64,000 nt of DNA, taken from positions 3,885,454-3,949,453 of the forward strand of contig JAJEKV010000033.1 of the NCBI GenBank assembly GCA_021234155.1. Direction: 5' to 3'. Of the stretch, positions 34,924-46,312 are shown one piece after another. Both the position numbers and the translations under genes were made by a program. The stretch's first letter is position 1. The number at the start of each line of letters is the position of its first letter. The stretch comes from Isoetes taiwanensis (lineage: Eukaryota > Streptophyta > Lycopodiopsida > Isoetales > Isoetaceae). The notes beneath the pieces are model-generated. The model saw only the letters and a list, made by a program, of their open reading frames with translations, searched no databases and was not told the DNA's origin.

Positions 34924-37900
34924 TGAATAGGAACATTACCTGCATTACCTGGAACCTCCAGGGAATTAATAGTAACATCAAAAGGGACAGACTCAAAGTT
35001 TGCCTATCTTCCCTTAACCCTGACATTCTTTTTATCCAAGAACATAAAATCCATGACTTAAATCATGAGCTCATCATTAGTAGGACCCTTCCCCCCAGCT
35101 ATAGTCTTTGGTCTATTCCCGCTAATGACTCTTCTGCAGGTATTGCGATTGCTTGGAAGAAAGATCTCGACATTGCTGACATTTATATGATTAATGGTAG
35201 AGATGGTAGATGGCAAATTCTTATGTGTACTTTTGTAGGTATTAAATTGGCTTTAGTTAATATTTATGCTTATAATAATTCTGCTGAAAGGATTGATGTT
35301 TGGAAAAAAGTCAAGGCCAGTCTTGATAACATAGAGTTTGATGAATGCATTCTCGGGGAAGACCTCAATATGGTGACCAACAGCTTCATGAAGAACAAGA
35401 ACTTCAGACCCCTTGTGAAGCAAGAGAAGGAAGTTTGGCTCGACCTTATTCGAAGTCACAACCTAAACCTTGCTAGGACTAAGCCTGGCACTTTTAGTTG
35501 GACTGACAAAAGGGTTGACCCCACCCAATGCTTACATGACAGATTTTATCTTTCAGAGAATTTGTGGAATGATAGTTGCAGAGTAATTAATCTGGAAGGC
35601 TACACTCTTTCAGATCACTATCCACAGCAGCTTAGAATTATGGCAGGAAATTCTGATAAGAAAAAGAGGAAAACCTACTTCAAGCTGAACAGCAATTTGC
35701 TTGAGCATGAGGAGTTCTTAGATAGGCTGCAGGAGGTCATTGCCAGATTCCCCAAACCTACTGGTAAATCAGGCTGGATGTACTGGTGGATCCGAGTGGC
35801 AAAAGCTATCAAAGTCTGGCTGAAGAATTGGGGAAAAGCCATTCATCACAGTAAGATGGCCCACCTTCAAAATCTGAGGGACAAACTCCCCTACGGATCA
35901 GAGGAAGAAAAGGAAAGCATAAGATTAGAAATTGAAAAAGAAGAAATCAGAATTGCTGAGGGGTGGAGGCTTAAGGCAAAGATTAGAGAGATCAAAAATG
36001 ATGAAAGATGCAACTCCAAGTTCTTCTTTGCGAAGGCCAAAGGGAGAGTGAAAAAGAACCATATCTTTGAAATTAAGGTTGGAGATAATGACATCTCGGA
36101 TGAGGATCAAATTAAGCAAGCTGCAACCACTCACTTTACCAACATCATGGGTACTAATCAGGACTGCCCTCAGGCCATTATGGACAACTTTATCAATCTT
36201 CAAGCCAAGGTAAGCATTGAGGATAATTTAAACATAGCCAAGCCCTTTTCCAACAGGGAACTTTATAATATTGCTATGGATATGGAAAAAGGTAAGAGCC
36301 CGGGCCCCGACGGGCTCCCTGTAGAATTCTTTACCAAAGTATGGCCGATCTTAGGAGACTGCTTCACCAATCTTGCAAATGAGTTCAGAGATATGAAGTG
36401 CTTAGACGCAAGGATCAACACCAGTATGATAGCTCTTATTCCGAAGATTGACATGCCTGTAACATTCTCAGACTACAGACCAATTTCTCTTACCAATGTC
36501 ATCTACAAGATCATATCAGGTACCATTGCCAGAAGACTGAGAACTGTTCTTGAAAGAATCATCAGCACATCCCAAGCTGCTTACTTAAAAGATAGATTTA
36601 TCTTAGACAATGTGGTAACAGCAGCCCTCGGATTGAGGTGGGCCAAAGATTCCAATCAAGACATAGCCCTCATAAAGCTCGATATCACAAAGGCCTTCGA
36701 CACTGTTAGTTGGAACTTCTTATTCAAATGTTGCAAAGCCCTTGGCTTCTCTGATGAGGTAATTTTACTCTTCAAAGCAATTTTGGCTAACTCTAGATCT
36801 TCTGTGCTTATTAATGGGGAGTGCAGCCCCTTCTTCCCCCTGCAAAGGGGGGTGAAACAAGGCTGCCCCTTAGCCCCTTTTCTATTTCTTATCATCATGG
36901 AGGCCCTTCATAGCAAGCTAGAAGAGGCTAAAAGGACTAACATGATCCAAGGTCTTAACCTCCCAAATAATGGGGAAATGGATCAAATTCTGAATGGGCA
37001 TTTTGCAGATGACACATTTCTTTTCATTTCTATGGACAACAGATCCATGTCCAATGCTCAAACAATTTTGGAAGAATTCGGGATTGCCTCGGGCTGCAAA
37101 ATCAATCCAGTTAAATCCAAAGTGGTAACAAGGGACCAGGTAAAAGGAGAGCAAACAGCTGCTCTCATGGGCTGTAAGTATATCCCCCCCACTAATTCTT
37201 CTAAGATTCTGGGTATCCCTTTAGTTTTAAAAGGTAGCCCTTCAGATATTTGGTCAGATATTATTGAGAAGTTCCAAAAAAAGGTAGATAGTTTGAACTC
37301 CAAGTATATCTCAAAACAGGGCAGGGCTATAATTGCCAATTTTGTCATATCTTCCTCTCATGTTTATCAATCCTCTGTCATCCTTGCACCCAAAAAGGTC
37401 TCAGCTAAACTCCAGAGTATCATAGGTAGATTCATCTCTTGTGGCCAAAATAGAAGATGCTGGACCCCTGTTGCTATGGTTGAATGTTGCAAACACAGAA
37501 ATATTGGGGGTTTGGGGGTCATCAACATTGAGAAACAGGGGATTGCTCTCGCGGCCAAGTACTTCTATAAGGCTGCTCACAACAAGATCAAACACCCGGT
37601 TGCCATCATTATCAGATACTATCTCAACAAATGTCTTTCATATGGATGGAGGAAGCTCAACCTTAATCTACCCCATGCTATTTATTTTCCCTTCTCCATC
37701 CCGAATTCTATTCCAGGATTGATTAAGAAATGGATCAGAGCTTGGAATTTGGTTAAAGGCATGTTCTCCTGGAAAGAGGGGCTCTCCATGGACCAATCGA
37801 TCTTTTGGAACCCTGCTTTGCTTACAAATGACCCCTCCCTTTGTTTAGCTTGTCATTTTCCTGAGCAAGCCAGACTTTGGAGCAGCAAAGGTCTAAATTA

Positions 37901-38576
37901 TATCAGTGATTTGTTTGATGATCAGGGAATTATCCCCTTCAGGAATTCTGTTCTGGCTGAAGAGGATGCTAACACTGAAATGCTTTATAACAACATCTGT
38001 ACTGCTCTGACTAGGGGAACATGGTCTGAGGACAATCTCAATTGAACTCAAAATGGCTCAGGGGAGTTTACAGTTAATTCTGCCTACAAGTATTTGATGA
38101 GGGATCAAAAGATCTCCATCCACACCAAGTGGCAGCTAGGGGAAGCAAGATGCATAAGAAATTTGAAATTCTTGTGGTCTAGTCCTATCCCCCCTAAGAT
38201 AAAATCTTTTATATGGCAGCTGTGGCACAAAGCCTTAGCAACCAATGATAAAAGACACAGACTTCAGATGGCTGGCTCAGATGTCTGCCCCAGATGTCTA
38301 GGCCACAAGGAAGACGAGGAGCATTTGTTTAGATCTTGCATCTGGTCAGAATGGATTTTGGAGCTTGCCTCCATGATTTTCGGCTATGACCTAAACTCCA
38401 TGGCTTCAGTTGACTTCTTCATGCCGGATTTCCCTAAGGACTGGAGACTATACATCCTCCTGTGGAGGATCTGGAAGGGCAGAAATAATTTCATCTTTAA
38501 GTGTGAAATTACTCATCCAGAAGCGGTTATCAAGCAGATCGAATACGACATCAAATGGATCAATGCTGCTATCTAA
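34923..38576 (+). pseudogene. LINE ORF2: endonuclease, reverse transcriptase, zinc tail; one nonsense codon
   Basis: The frame runs 1,217 codons with a single TGA at 38,043-38,045, where related proteins usually have Trp (text before a GEFTVNSAYKYL block), so a TGG-to-TGA change is likely. Domains in order: an APE-type endonuclease (ITCITWNLQGIN, FIQEHKI, ILGEDLNMV where GGDFN is usual, LSDHYPQQL), then reverse transcriptase (SPGPDGLPVEFF, YRPISLTNVIYKIIS, LIKLDITKAFDTVSWNFL, GVKQGCPLAPFLF, FADDTFLFI), then the zinc-binding tail CPRCLGHKEDEEHLFRSC after the nonsense codon. It would nick target DNA and copy LINE RNA there. As written, the product ends after the RT and lacks the zinc tail. Whether that abolishes activity is not certain; the unusual GEDLN could matter too. 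Confidence 0.88.
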
Positions 38577-39102
38577 AGCTTTGTATAAGACTTCCAATGA
38601 ATCTTACAATCTACCTGTGGTTATTGCAGGTATTATCTTTGTGCTGGTGCGAAAGCTTAAATGGAAGAAGATGGACCCGGCGGTTAATCAGCGATGGCTC
38701 AAGGTATTCGGGCCACCAGATCTCTACAAACACGAGGAGTCGTGTCTATGTAATTGTTGCTGCGATCAAAACCCGGACGCTAGAAGAGGCCAATTATGTG
38801 AAGCAAAGGACAACAAAGGCCGTTTCAATATGGCAAAAGCAGAGTCTTGCTTATGTGCATTCTGCATACTTACAATCATGGTCAGAGGCAGAGGAAGAAA
38901 GTCGACCAATCAGAACCTCAGATCTCATTTTTAGTCAGTTTTTTATATCCCATATTTAAGCTTCAAGTACTTTATCACCTTATTACTCTATCTCCTTCCT
39001 AGGAGTTTTTTTTGGGGTTATACTTCCCTATAAAAAGTACCTTTTTGTAACACCATAAATTATAATTAATATATATACACACGCCTTCAATAAAAAAAAA
39101 AA
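38577..39102 (+). other. LINE 3' untranslated region and poly-A
   Basis: No coding content in the ORF2 frame. A poly-A of eleven A ends the element directly before the duplication. Confidence 0.75.
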
Positions 39103-39120
39103 GATATACATGTTGACTTG
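39103..39120. repeat. LINE target-site duplication, right
   Basis: Identical to 32,222-32,239 over 18 bases; transposase coding text resumes through it. Confidence 0.95.
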
Positions 39121-39946
39121 TAAATTGGAGACACATTTGTTATATGATAGATTCAAGAAAGATGAAGGGTTCAAAGTGAATAGGAAACAGGAGCACATTG
39201 TTGAAACAGCAATCATAGGTGCAAGAGTCATTCCAGACGAGGCTGTCAGATGGTTGGATTTCAAGGCTGGTAGAGTATGGAGTCAAAATATGGATGCATG
39301 GGCCGAGGATAGAGAAGCTGTGCCCTACCTAATGGATGTTGCCCACGAGCATTGGTCTTCTTGTGATTGTCCATGGGGGATGAAAGGCAACATGTGCAAG
39401 CACCAAGTGAAAGTGATCCAAATGATGGCCAATTACAAGGAGGAGGACATTTTAAGAGTGTGTGGAACTCTACATAGCTCTCAAGCTGGCGGTTTAGATA
39501 ACTTGAGGTATTTTGGGGAGGCATATGATGATGATCCTATCGATACTATTGCCTTCACTGGTGAGGATGACATTGAAGGTGACACATTGGTGGCTGATGA
39601 CATTTTTGAGGAGGAAAGCGTTCCCAAGACAACAAATCCGAACTTGCAAGCTAGCATCCATGCCACTATTTCCCATATTGCCTCTACCATATCTACTACC
39701 CCTCAATTGGCATTGCAAGCTGACTTCCTGCTACGTGAAGTTAGTTTGAAGTTGGAGAGGTTAATGAGTAGTACACTAACCATGGGATCTACCCCAAGTC
39801 TACAAGTGGTAGAGGACTTCAATGGCAAAACATTGGCTAGACCAGTTCCCTTTGTGGAGGGTATCAAGAAGAGGAAGAAGACTGTTGGTGTTAGTGTGTT
39901 CTCATGGGAATGTGATAGCCAGATTCAAGAGTGAAATTGATTTGTC

Positions 39947-41855
39947 ACATGTTAATTAGGACATGTTAATTAGGTCCTTGAAGGTTAATCAGGACATAGG
40001 TCCTTGAAGGTTAATCAGGACATAGGCCCTCAGTGGTTAATCAGGACATGTTTAATCTAGACATGTTTAATCAGGACATTTCCTTTTAGGGTTAATCAAG
40101 ACATAGGTCCTCAGTGGTTAATCAGGACATAGGTCCTTTAAGGTTAATCAGGACATGTTTAATCTAGACATGTTTAATCAGGACATTTCCTTTTAGGGTT
40201 AATCAAGACATAGGTCTTTTAAGGTTTATCAGGTCATAGGTTCTTTAAGGTTTATCAGGACATAGGTCCTTTAAGGTTTATCAGGACATATTAACCTATA
40301 AGGTTAATCAGGACATAGGTCCTTTAAGGTTAAGCAGGACATGTTTAATCTAGACATGTTTAATCTAGACATTTCCTTTTAGGGTTAATCAAGACATAGG
40401 TCCTTTAAGGTTAATCAGGACATAGGTCCTTTAAGGTTTATCAGGACATAGGTCCTTTAAGGTTTATCAGGACATATTAACCTATAAGGTTAATCAGGAC
40501 ATAGGTCCTAAGTGGTTAATCAGGACGTTTAATCTAGACATGTTTAATCAGGACATTTCCTTTTAGGGTTAATCAAGACATAGGTCCTATAAGGTTAATC
40601 AGGACATAGGTCCTAAGTGGTTAATCAGGACATGTTTAATCAGGACATTTTCTTTTAGGGTTAATCAAGACATGGGTCTTTTAAGGGGGTAGTTTCTACT
40701 TTGCGGCCCCCCTGCTGGATGATGACATCTCCACCGTTGATGGCCTTTTTGAAGCCAGATCCACCGTCAGATGGGATAGGGGGGCCGTAAACTAGAAGTG
40801 TCCCTTTTAAGGTTTATCAGGACATAGGTCCTTTAAGGTTCATCAGGACATAGATTCTTTAAGGTTTATCAGGACATATTAACCTATAAGGTTTATCAGG
40901 ACATAGGTCCTAAGTGGTTAATCAGGACATGTTTAATCTAGACATGTTTATTCTAGACATGTTTAATCAGGACATTTCCTTTTAGGGTTAATCAAGACAT
41001 AGCTCCTATAAGGTTAATCAGGGGATAGGTCTTAAGTGGTTAATCAGGACATGTTTAATCTAGACATGTTTAATCAGGACATTTCCTTTTAGGGTTAATC
41101 AAGACATAGGTCTTTTAAGGTTTATCAGGACATAGGACCTTTAAGGTTTATCAGGACATATGTCCTTTAAGGTTTATCATGACATATTAACCTATAAGGT
41201 TAATCAGACATAGGTCCTTTAAGGTTTATCAGGACATATTAACCTATAAGGTTAATCAGGACATAGGTCCTTTAAGGTTAATCAGAACATAGGTCCTTTA
41301 AGGTTAATCAGGACATGTTTAATCTAGATATGTTTAATCAGGACATTTCCGTTTAGGGTTAATCAAGACATAGGTCTTTTAAGGTTTATCAGGACATAGG
41401 TCCTTTAAGGTTTATCAAGACATATTAACCTATAAGGTTAATCAGGACATAGGTCCTTCAAGGTTAATCAGGACATGTTTAATCTAGACATGTTTAATCT
41501 AGACATGTTTAATCAGGACATTTCCTTTTAGGGTTAATCAAAACATAGGTCCTTTAAGGTTTATCAGGACATAGGTCCTATAAGGTTAATCAGGACGTAG
41601 GTCCTAAGTGGTTAATCAGGACATGTTTAATCTAGACATGTTTAATCAGGACATTTCCTTTTAGGGTTAATCAAGACATAGGTCTTTTAAGGTTTATCAG
41701 GACATAGGTCCTTTAAGGTTTATCAGGACATAGGTCCTTTAAGGTTAATCAGGACATAGGTCCCTGAAGGTTAATCAGGACATAGGTCCTAAGTGGTTAT
41801 TCAGGACATGTTTAATCTAGACATGTTTAATCTAGATATGGTTGATCAGGACACT
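39947..41855 (+). repeat. Left tandem array of ~25-bp units
   Basis: About 1.9 kb of degenerate units built on GGTTWATCAGGACATAGGTCC, interspersed with tttaatctagacatg and a ggacatttccttttaggg variant. Higher-order groups of several units recur. It starts just after the transposase stop. Units resemble GGTTTATCCGGACAAACAGG in the terminal repeat. No coding content. Confidence 0.93.
40687..40803. mobile_element. 117-bp MITE inside the left array
   Basis: A block unlike the array is flanked by direct CTTTTAAGG (40,678-40,686 and 40,804-40,812). Its ends are imperfect inverted repeats (ggg-tagtttctactttgcgg against the complement of ccgtaaactagaagtgtcc) reaching a gcggcccccc/ggggggccg stem. Neighbouring array units show the uninterrupted site. 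A 9-bp duplication suggests a Mutator-type MITE. Confidence 0.65.
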
Positions 41856-42261
41856 CATATTGCATTAATCAAGCATCAAATATTCTAATCAGATTAAATA
41901 ATCAGGACTTCAGATTACATAGAAATAGTGAGATTACATAAACCTGATCAGATCACATATAAACCCTATTCAGATTACATAAACCAGTTTGTACACTATG
42001 AGAGTTATGAGAAGCATTTTCTGCTATTTTGTCTTCAGGTTCTTCTTCCCCGAATTCTTGGCAACCACTACAGCTTGATGGAGTTTCCCAAGGAGGACAG
42101 TGAAGGTATTCCTGCAACTACTAACATCAAGTTTGCTGAACCAAGTAGGGTTAACCTGATAAAAAGAAACAACATATTCAACCAGTCAGCACTGAAAAAA
42201 GAACCAGATATTCAAAGGCTCAAATCTGTATTCCATATCTCTCGGTTGTCTTGGGCATCAT

Positions 42262-44391
42262 TCACGACAAAATCCCGACAAAATCCTCAAATAATCGCCT
42301 TGCATACAAGATTGTGTAAATTCCACAGTCCGAACCATTGTCTTGCTCCGAACAGCGCATCTCCACCACTGGCGTGATCATCCATTGTGGCACATGTAGG
42401 CCCCATTCAGCATGTACCTGTTCAAGAAATCTGCAACACTTACAATTGAATCAGAAATACCCCAGTTTAGCTACTTAAAGAACATCGTGAGTAGAATGCA
42501 CTCACTCCATAAACTGCCTGCCGGTTTCTTTTCCATGCCAGTTCTTCATGAAGTCGAAGTGTAGCACAGCAGGACAATCTATTCCTAGAGCCTGGCAGAC
42601 TGAATCATTGGCACGGTAAATGAAGAGGCTCCAGTGAGAACTGCAAGAAAAGCAAGATGTAAATGACTTTTCTGAAATAAGCTAAGCTAGAAATCCGAAA
42701 TATCTTACTTCATGCATACAGGCATCCAGTAGAATTCAGGGTAATTATCTGAATTTGGAGGGATTAGTTTGCTCCATAGTTGGCGTTCCCCATTCACGTA
42801 CATTTCCAAAAGGCCGGGATGAAAGAACAGATGCTTCTTTCTTTCTTCAAGTGGAATTGTGTGCGAGAGAATCCTATGCTAACTATATTAGATTCTAAAA
42901 AATCAGGAACAAATAAAAATGGGTCAGCACACTCACATCATATAAGACACAACACATTGCTCGTTGACCCAGGAGGCAAACATCCTCTCCGGGTGGTCTG
43001 TTCCATGATGCTCAAAACTCGAAGCATCTGCCATGTTGATGACAAATCCTCTCTTCTCTGCTCCCCAGGCCCACAAAGGGCTTCGTATATGGAAGGGCCA
43101 TTGGCAATTATAAGAAAGATTAGGACCCCCGACCTTTTTGGTAGATTTGCCCTTTTTCTTCGATGCTGGCTTGAACATGGTGTTCAGATCCTCCACCTTC
43201 TGCACAAAATCAAAGCTCAGCAGGAAATCTGAATTCAGAGTTAGTACTGTCCGTGTTGCGCTGCTGGCACTTGCAGGGGCTTCAATATCTTCGAGATTGA
43301 CAAGATTGATTGGGATTTGCCGAATTGGGGAGCTGGGCTCCCCCGTATCAGAATCTGGGAACTTTTCCTTTGGCTTCACGGGAGCATCAATAGCTACTTC
43401 CAGTCTGATATTCCCTGTATCTTCTGTCAATTTGGACAGTGGAGTCGAAGGAGATGTCGGCTCTACTGGAGTGCAGCCCGGCAAGTCGGCCTGTAACTCA
43501 TCCATGCAATTCCTTATCTCCTTGTCGTATTCCTGCTCATTCCATTCCCTGTCCGATTGGTAATCAATATTGTATGTATCTTTAATGTTTTTCTTATACA
43601 GGGCCATTTTTTTTTTCTTGTCTCTGTCCCACTCCAGCGCTCTTCTCTCGACATACTCCTGTGCATATCTCTGAATGGCTGCCTCTTTTTCTGACCCGTC
43701 AGCCATGGTTTCCACCAATTGAGCTTCTATCAAAAGCGCATCCACCTTCGACCTCTTCAGAAATCTTTTTCGATTGACCCTCCACCTGTATTGAGCATCA
43801 ATCCTATACTTCCAGAGGTACTGACTCAGGTCACGGCCTGGTCTTCTCTTCTGTTTGGGCTGCGCCACCATTCTTCTACCCTTGGGCACATCCTGCACCT
43901 GAACATGCCAGTCATGGGCCTGTTCAAGATGTTTTTGGAGTCGCTCTCTGTTTTGTGATGACCAAGCACAACCCTGGAACAGGCGGCAATGCTTGCTTTT
44001 AATAGTACCTCCGCTCCCAAGCCTCATCATCTATTTCCGAGTCCTCCTCGGAGTGCAAGGCATCAACCTCTGGTGGGAGCGGCTCCCCTGTTCCTGGACC
44101 AGCCCGCCTTGCCCTTTTCACTGTTCTCAGCGAAGCAGGATGCATTATTGTTTTCTGTGGCCCCTTGTTCGGAGTTGGGAAATTTTTGAGGTCTCTGAGA
44201 GCAGCGGCTGCTTCCTCCGCTGATGGCAAATAGGACTCCTCTTCTTGTCCAGAGGATTCAGCTCCAGAATCCTGATCCGACCCGGGGGATTCAGAACCCA
44301 CATCTGTCTCTGTACGCGAGTCTGAAGAATGATTAGACTCTGGGCCATGGTCTGGATATTGCTCGCCGGAACTGGTCTGGGCGCTCGCCAT
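42262..44391 (-). CDS. ULP1-like (C48) cysteine protease gene carried by the MULE
   Basis: Minus-strand gene. The likely ATG at 44,391 gives MASAQTSSG and an acidic Ser/Glu-rich N-terminus. Around 44,002-44,030 the frame must shift by one base (a lesion or an unresolved intron). The next long exon, to 42,937, has a C2H2-like finger (CRLFQGCAW ... HLEQAHDWH), a basic segment and an acidic middle. Three further exons, 42,873-42,709, 42,640-42,506 and 42,430-42,262, join in phase at GTGAGT, GTAAGA and GTGAGT donors. They encode the protease: HWSLFIY (His), LHFDF (Asp), and EQDNGSDCGIYTI (Gln and Cys). About 640 residues in all. ULP1 enzymes remove SUMO-type modifiers; the substrate here is unknown. 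It lies convergent to the transposase gene, between two inverted repeat arrays. The catalytic residues look complete, but the N-terminal frame break leaves function open. Confidence 0.8.
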
Positions 44392-44574
44392 AGCCAAGAA
44401 CTTCGTAGCAAAGAAATGGCCCGCCCAACTTAGGACCCCACTACCAAGTAATGACACTTGGCAAAACACGAGTGGTGTGAGTCACCTCCAATGTACAGAT
44501 TTGCAATAATGTTCAGAAATTTGAATCTTAGGTCTGCCATGACCATGTCAGACTTAACCACAAGCTTTCAATGT

Positions 44575-45185
44575 CTTCATTAACCCTACACCATGTCCTA
44601 ATTAACCTTGAAGGACATGTGTCCTGATTAAACATAATGACATATGTCTTGATTAACCATAAAGGACATATGTCCTGATTAACCATAAAGGACATATGTC
44701 CTGAATAAACACAAAGGACTATGTCATGAGTAACCACTTAGGACCTATGTCCTGATTAACCATAAGACACCTAAGTCCTGATTAACCTTAAAGGACATTT
44801 GTCTTGATTAACCACAAAGGACATGTGTCCTGAATAACCATAAAGGACCTATGTCCTGATTAACCATAAAGGACCTGTGTCCTGATTAAACACAAAGGAC
44901 TATGTCCTGAGTAACCACTTAGGACCTATGTCCTGATTAACCATAAGGGACCTAAGTCCTGATTAACCATAAGGGACCTATGTCCTGATTAACCTTAAGG
45001 GACATGTGTCCTGATTAACCTTAAAGGACATGTGTCCTGATTAACCTTAAAGGACATTTGTCCTGATTAAACATAAAGGACCTATGTCCTGATTAACCTT
45101 AAAAGACATTTGTCTTGATTAACCACTTAGGTCCTATGTCCTCATTAACTTTAAAGGACATAGGTCCTGATTAACCATAAAGCAC
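44575..45185 (-). repeat. Right tandem array, inverted relative to the left array
   Basis: Roughly 25-bp units reading tcctgattaaccataaagga, the reverse complement of the left-array unit. It begins just upstream of the ULP1-like gene's 5' end, so the gene sits between oppositely oriented arrays. Confidence 0.92.
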
Positions 45186-45271
45186 ATAAGCACAATTTCA
45201 TTATTTTTGTACAAAACCTGAATTTATGGACCATTTTTTGGATTCATACTTCAATAACAATTTTTGATACA

Positions 45272-46060
45272 CTAACAAGCATCACCAGCGAGGGCTGCAT
45301 ATGCTTCAGCAACAGGCACTGGAATCTTGATAGTGTTGGGGAGCTTCTTCCTGTTTGATGGAGCCCAAGCAAAGTCGATTGTCTCCAATTCAATGCGATC
45401 ACTCGTAGTTATTGGCCTCCATCTTTTCTTCCAACAGTTAACATAATCATTGAATGGATTGAATCTTGGTATATGTCTATCCTTCCATGGACCAATGTTC
45501 CTCGCGGTGATGGCTTGATGCTTTGTTGTACATGACGGGCCATTCTTAAAACCGTAAACTAGAGGCCCAATGTGCTCGATCAACCTCTCATCATCATAAG
45601 AAATGCGCAAATGTTTATTGAAAGATATAAAAGATATGAAATCACATACCTATTTCTGTTTTGTAGGAATGAATCGTCCACTTGCAAAATAAGCATCATA
45701 GTAAGACCTTCGTATATGGCTCGCCAATGGACATTCATATTCTTATAGCGAGCCCGCCGGTATACCAACAATAGATAGTGCCAACTTCAATGAAAGTGTG
45801 CCTGCGATGCAGTCTAGGACCAGAGGTCTTGGATGGCACATATAACTTTGGCATTGTAGTAGTCCATATATAATGAAATAGTCCAAGAATAAAAGTTGAG
45901 ATTGCTAGGCAGATGGAACCCAGTGTTCAATCTTAGAAACTGGTCATAGGCTGTAACACTGACTTCAAACACCTTTTCAACACTATTGAGCCGGTTGGGA
46001 CTAATTGAGGCGGTTGTGAATTGCCCTTGCGAGAAATCCTTTTAAAATTAGGCATCCATC
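45272..46060 (-). CDS. Second minus-strand MULE gene, product unknown
   Basis: Not recognised. A 3' exon (~45,592-45,272) encodes LIEHIGPLVYGFKNGPS, a WKDRHIPRFNPFNDYVN segment, WKKRWRPITTSDRIELE and a short tail ending AGDAC. The exon before it (~45,771-45,645, ending LQNRN) joins in phase through a small GTATGT...GAG/AG intron. Further upstream, 46,050-45,838 reads as another piece (VEKVFEVSVTAYDQF, then LYMDYYNAKVICAIQDLW) ending at a stop. Conserved-looking Trp/Pro-rich text argues against chance, but the exon links upstream are unproven. It lies head to tail with the ULP1-like gene inside the transposon, so an accessory transposition or captured role is possible. No domain can be named. 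Confidence 0.45.
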
Positions 46061-46312
46061 TCTGCATACGTCATATCTGCAAAAAAGCAAAAGATATATA
46101 AAAAATGGATGAAAATGTAGAGAGAGAAAATGAGAATGATTTTTTATCATCCACTGAGGCCAATCGGCCTATGGGACCCATAAGGAGCGCATCAAACTTA
46201 TTACTGTCCGGGTTAAAAAACCCCCGCCCCGAAGGGTTTTCGAGGGAAAAACCGTGGTAGTAATAAGAATGCTGTCAAACTGTACAAGTATACATCAATG
46301 TTTATATACATG

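Larger units (their letters stand above)
32240..39102 (+). mobile_element. Near-intact L1-type LINE, 6,863 bp
   Basis: Order: 5' leader (32,240-32,967), ORF1 (32,968-34,923), ORF2 (34,923-38,576), 3' untranslated region and a poly-A of 11 A (39,092-39,102), all bounded by a perfect 18-bp duplication. It looks full length because both ORFs and a long leader are present. The perfect duplication and nearly open frames mark it as the youngest large insertion in the window. It is only a distant relative of the decayed LINE at 24-28 kb. Confidence 0.93.
30521..39934 (+). pseudogene. MULE transposase (MURA/FAR1 family), split by a LINE
   Basis: Parts: 30,521-30,735, an intron (30,736-30,904, GTGAGT...TAG, phase correct), 30,905-32,239, then after the LINE 39,121-39,934. 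The N-terminus has a FAR1-like zinc region (YWCSYGPKDL ... RGYRCHF ... MYHVMEHVDVH). The MULE domain shows the three acidic sites: MDSTFKTN, FIVDDAKAE and ETNATIEAYHNQMK, with CIWHVRRNW between the last two. The SWIM zinc finger CDCPWGMKGNMCKH lies in the 3' piece. It would bind the terminal repeats and cut and join the element in the nucleus. Lesions are a TAA at 31,023-31,025 ahead of RGMSIKRG, and the LINE at 32,240. If one 18-bp duplication copy and the LINE are ignored, the frame is continuous across the site. The true start exon lies upstream of 30,521 and I could not place it. Confidence 0.85.

Noticed and set aside
39947-41855. Array of short regularly spaced repeats resembling a CRISPR
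   Set aside because: Units are degenerate and contiguous with no unique spacers, and the context is a plant transposon.
41928-42377. Plus-strand 149-codon frame
   Set aside because: It lies antisense to the last ULP1-like exon and 3' flank; the minus-strand exons join in phase with clear motifs.
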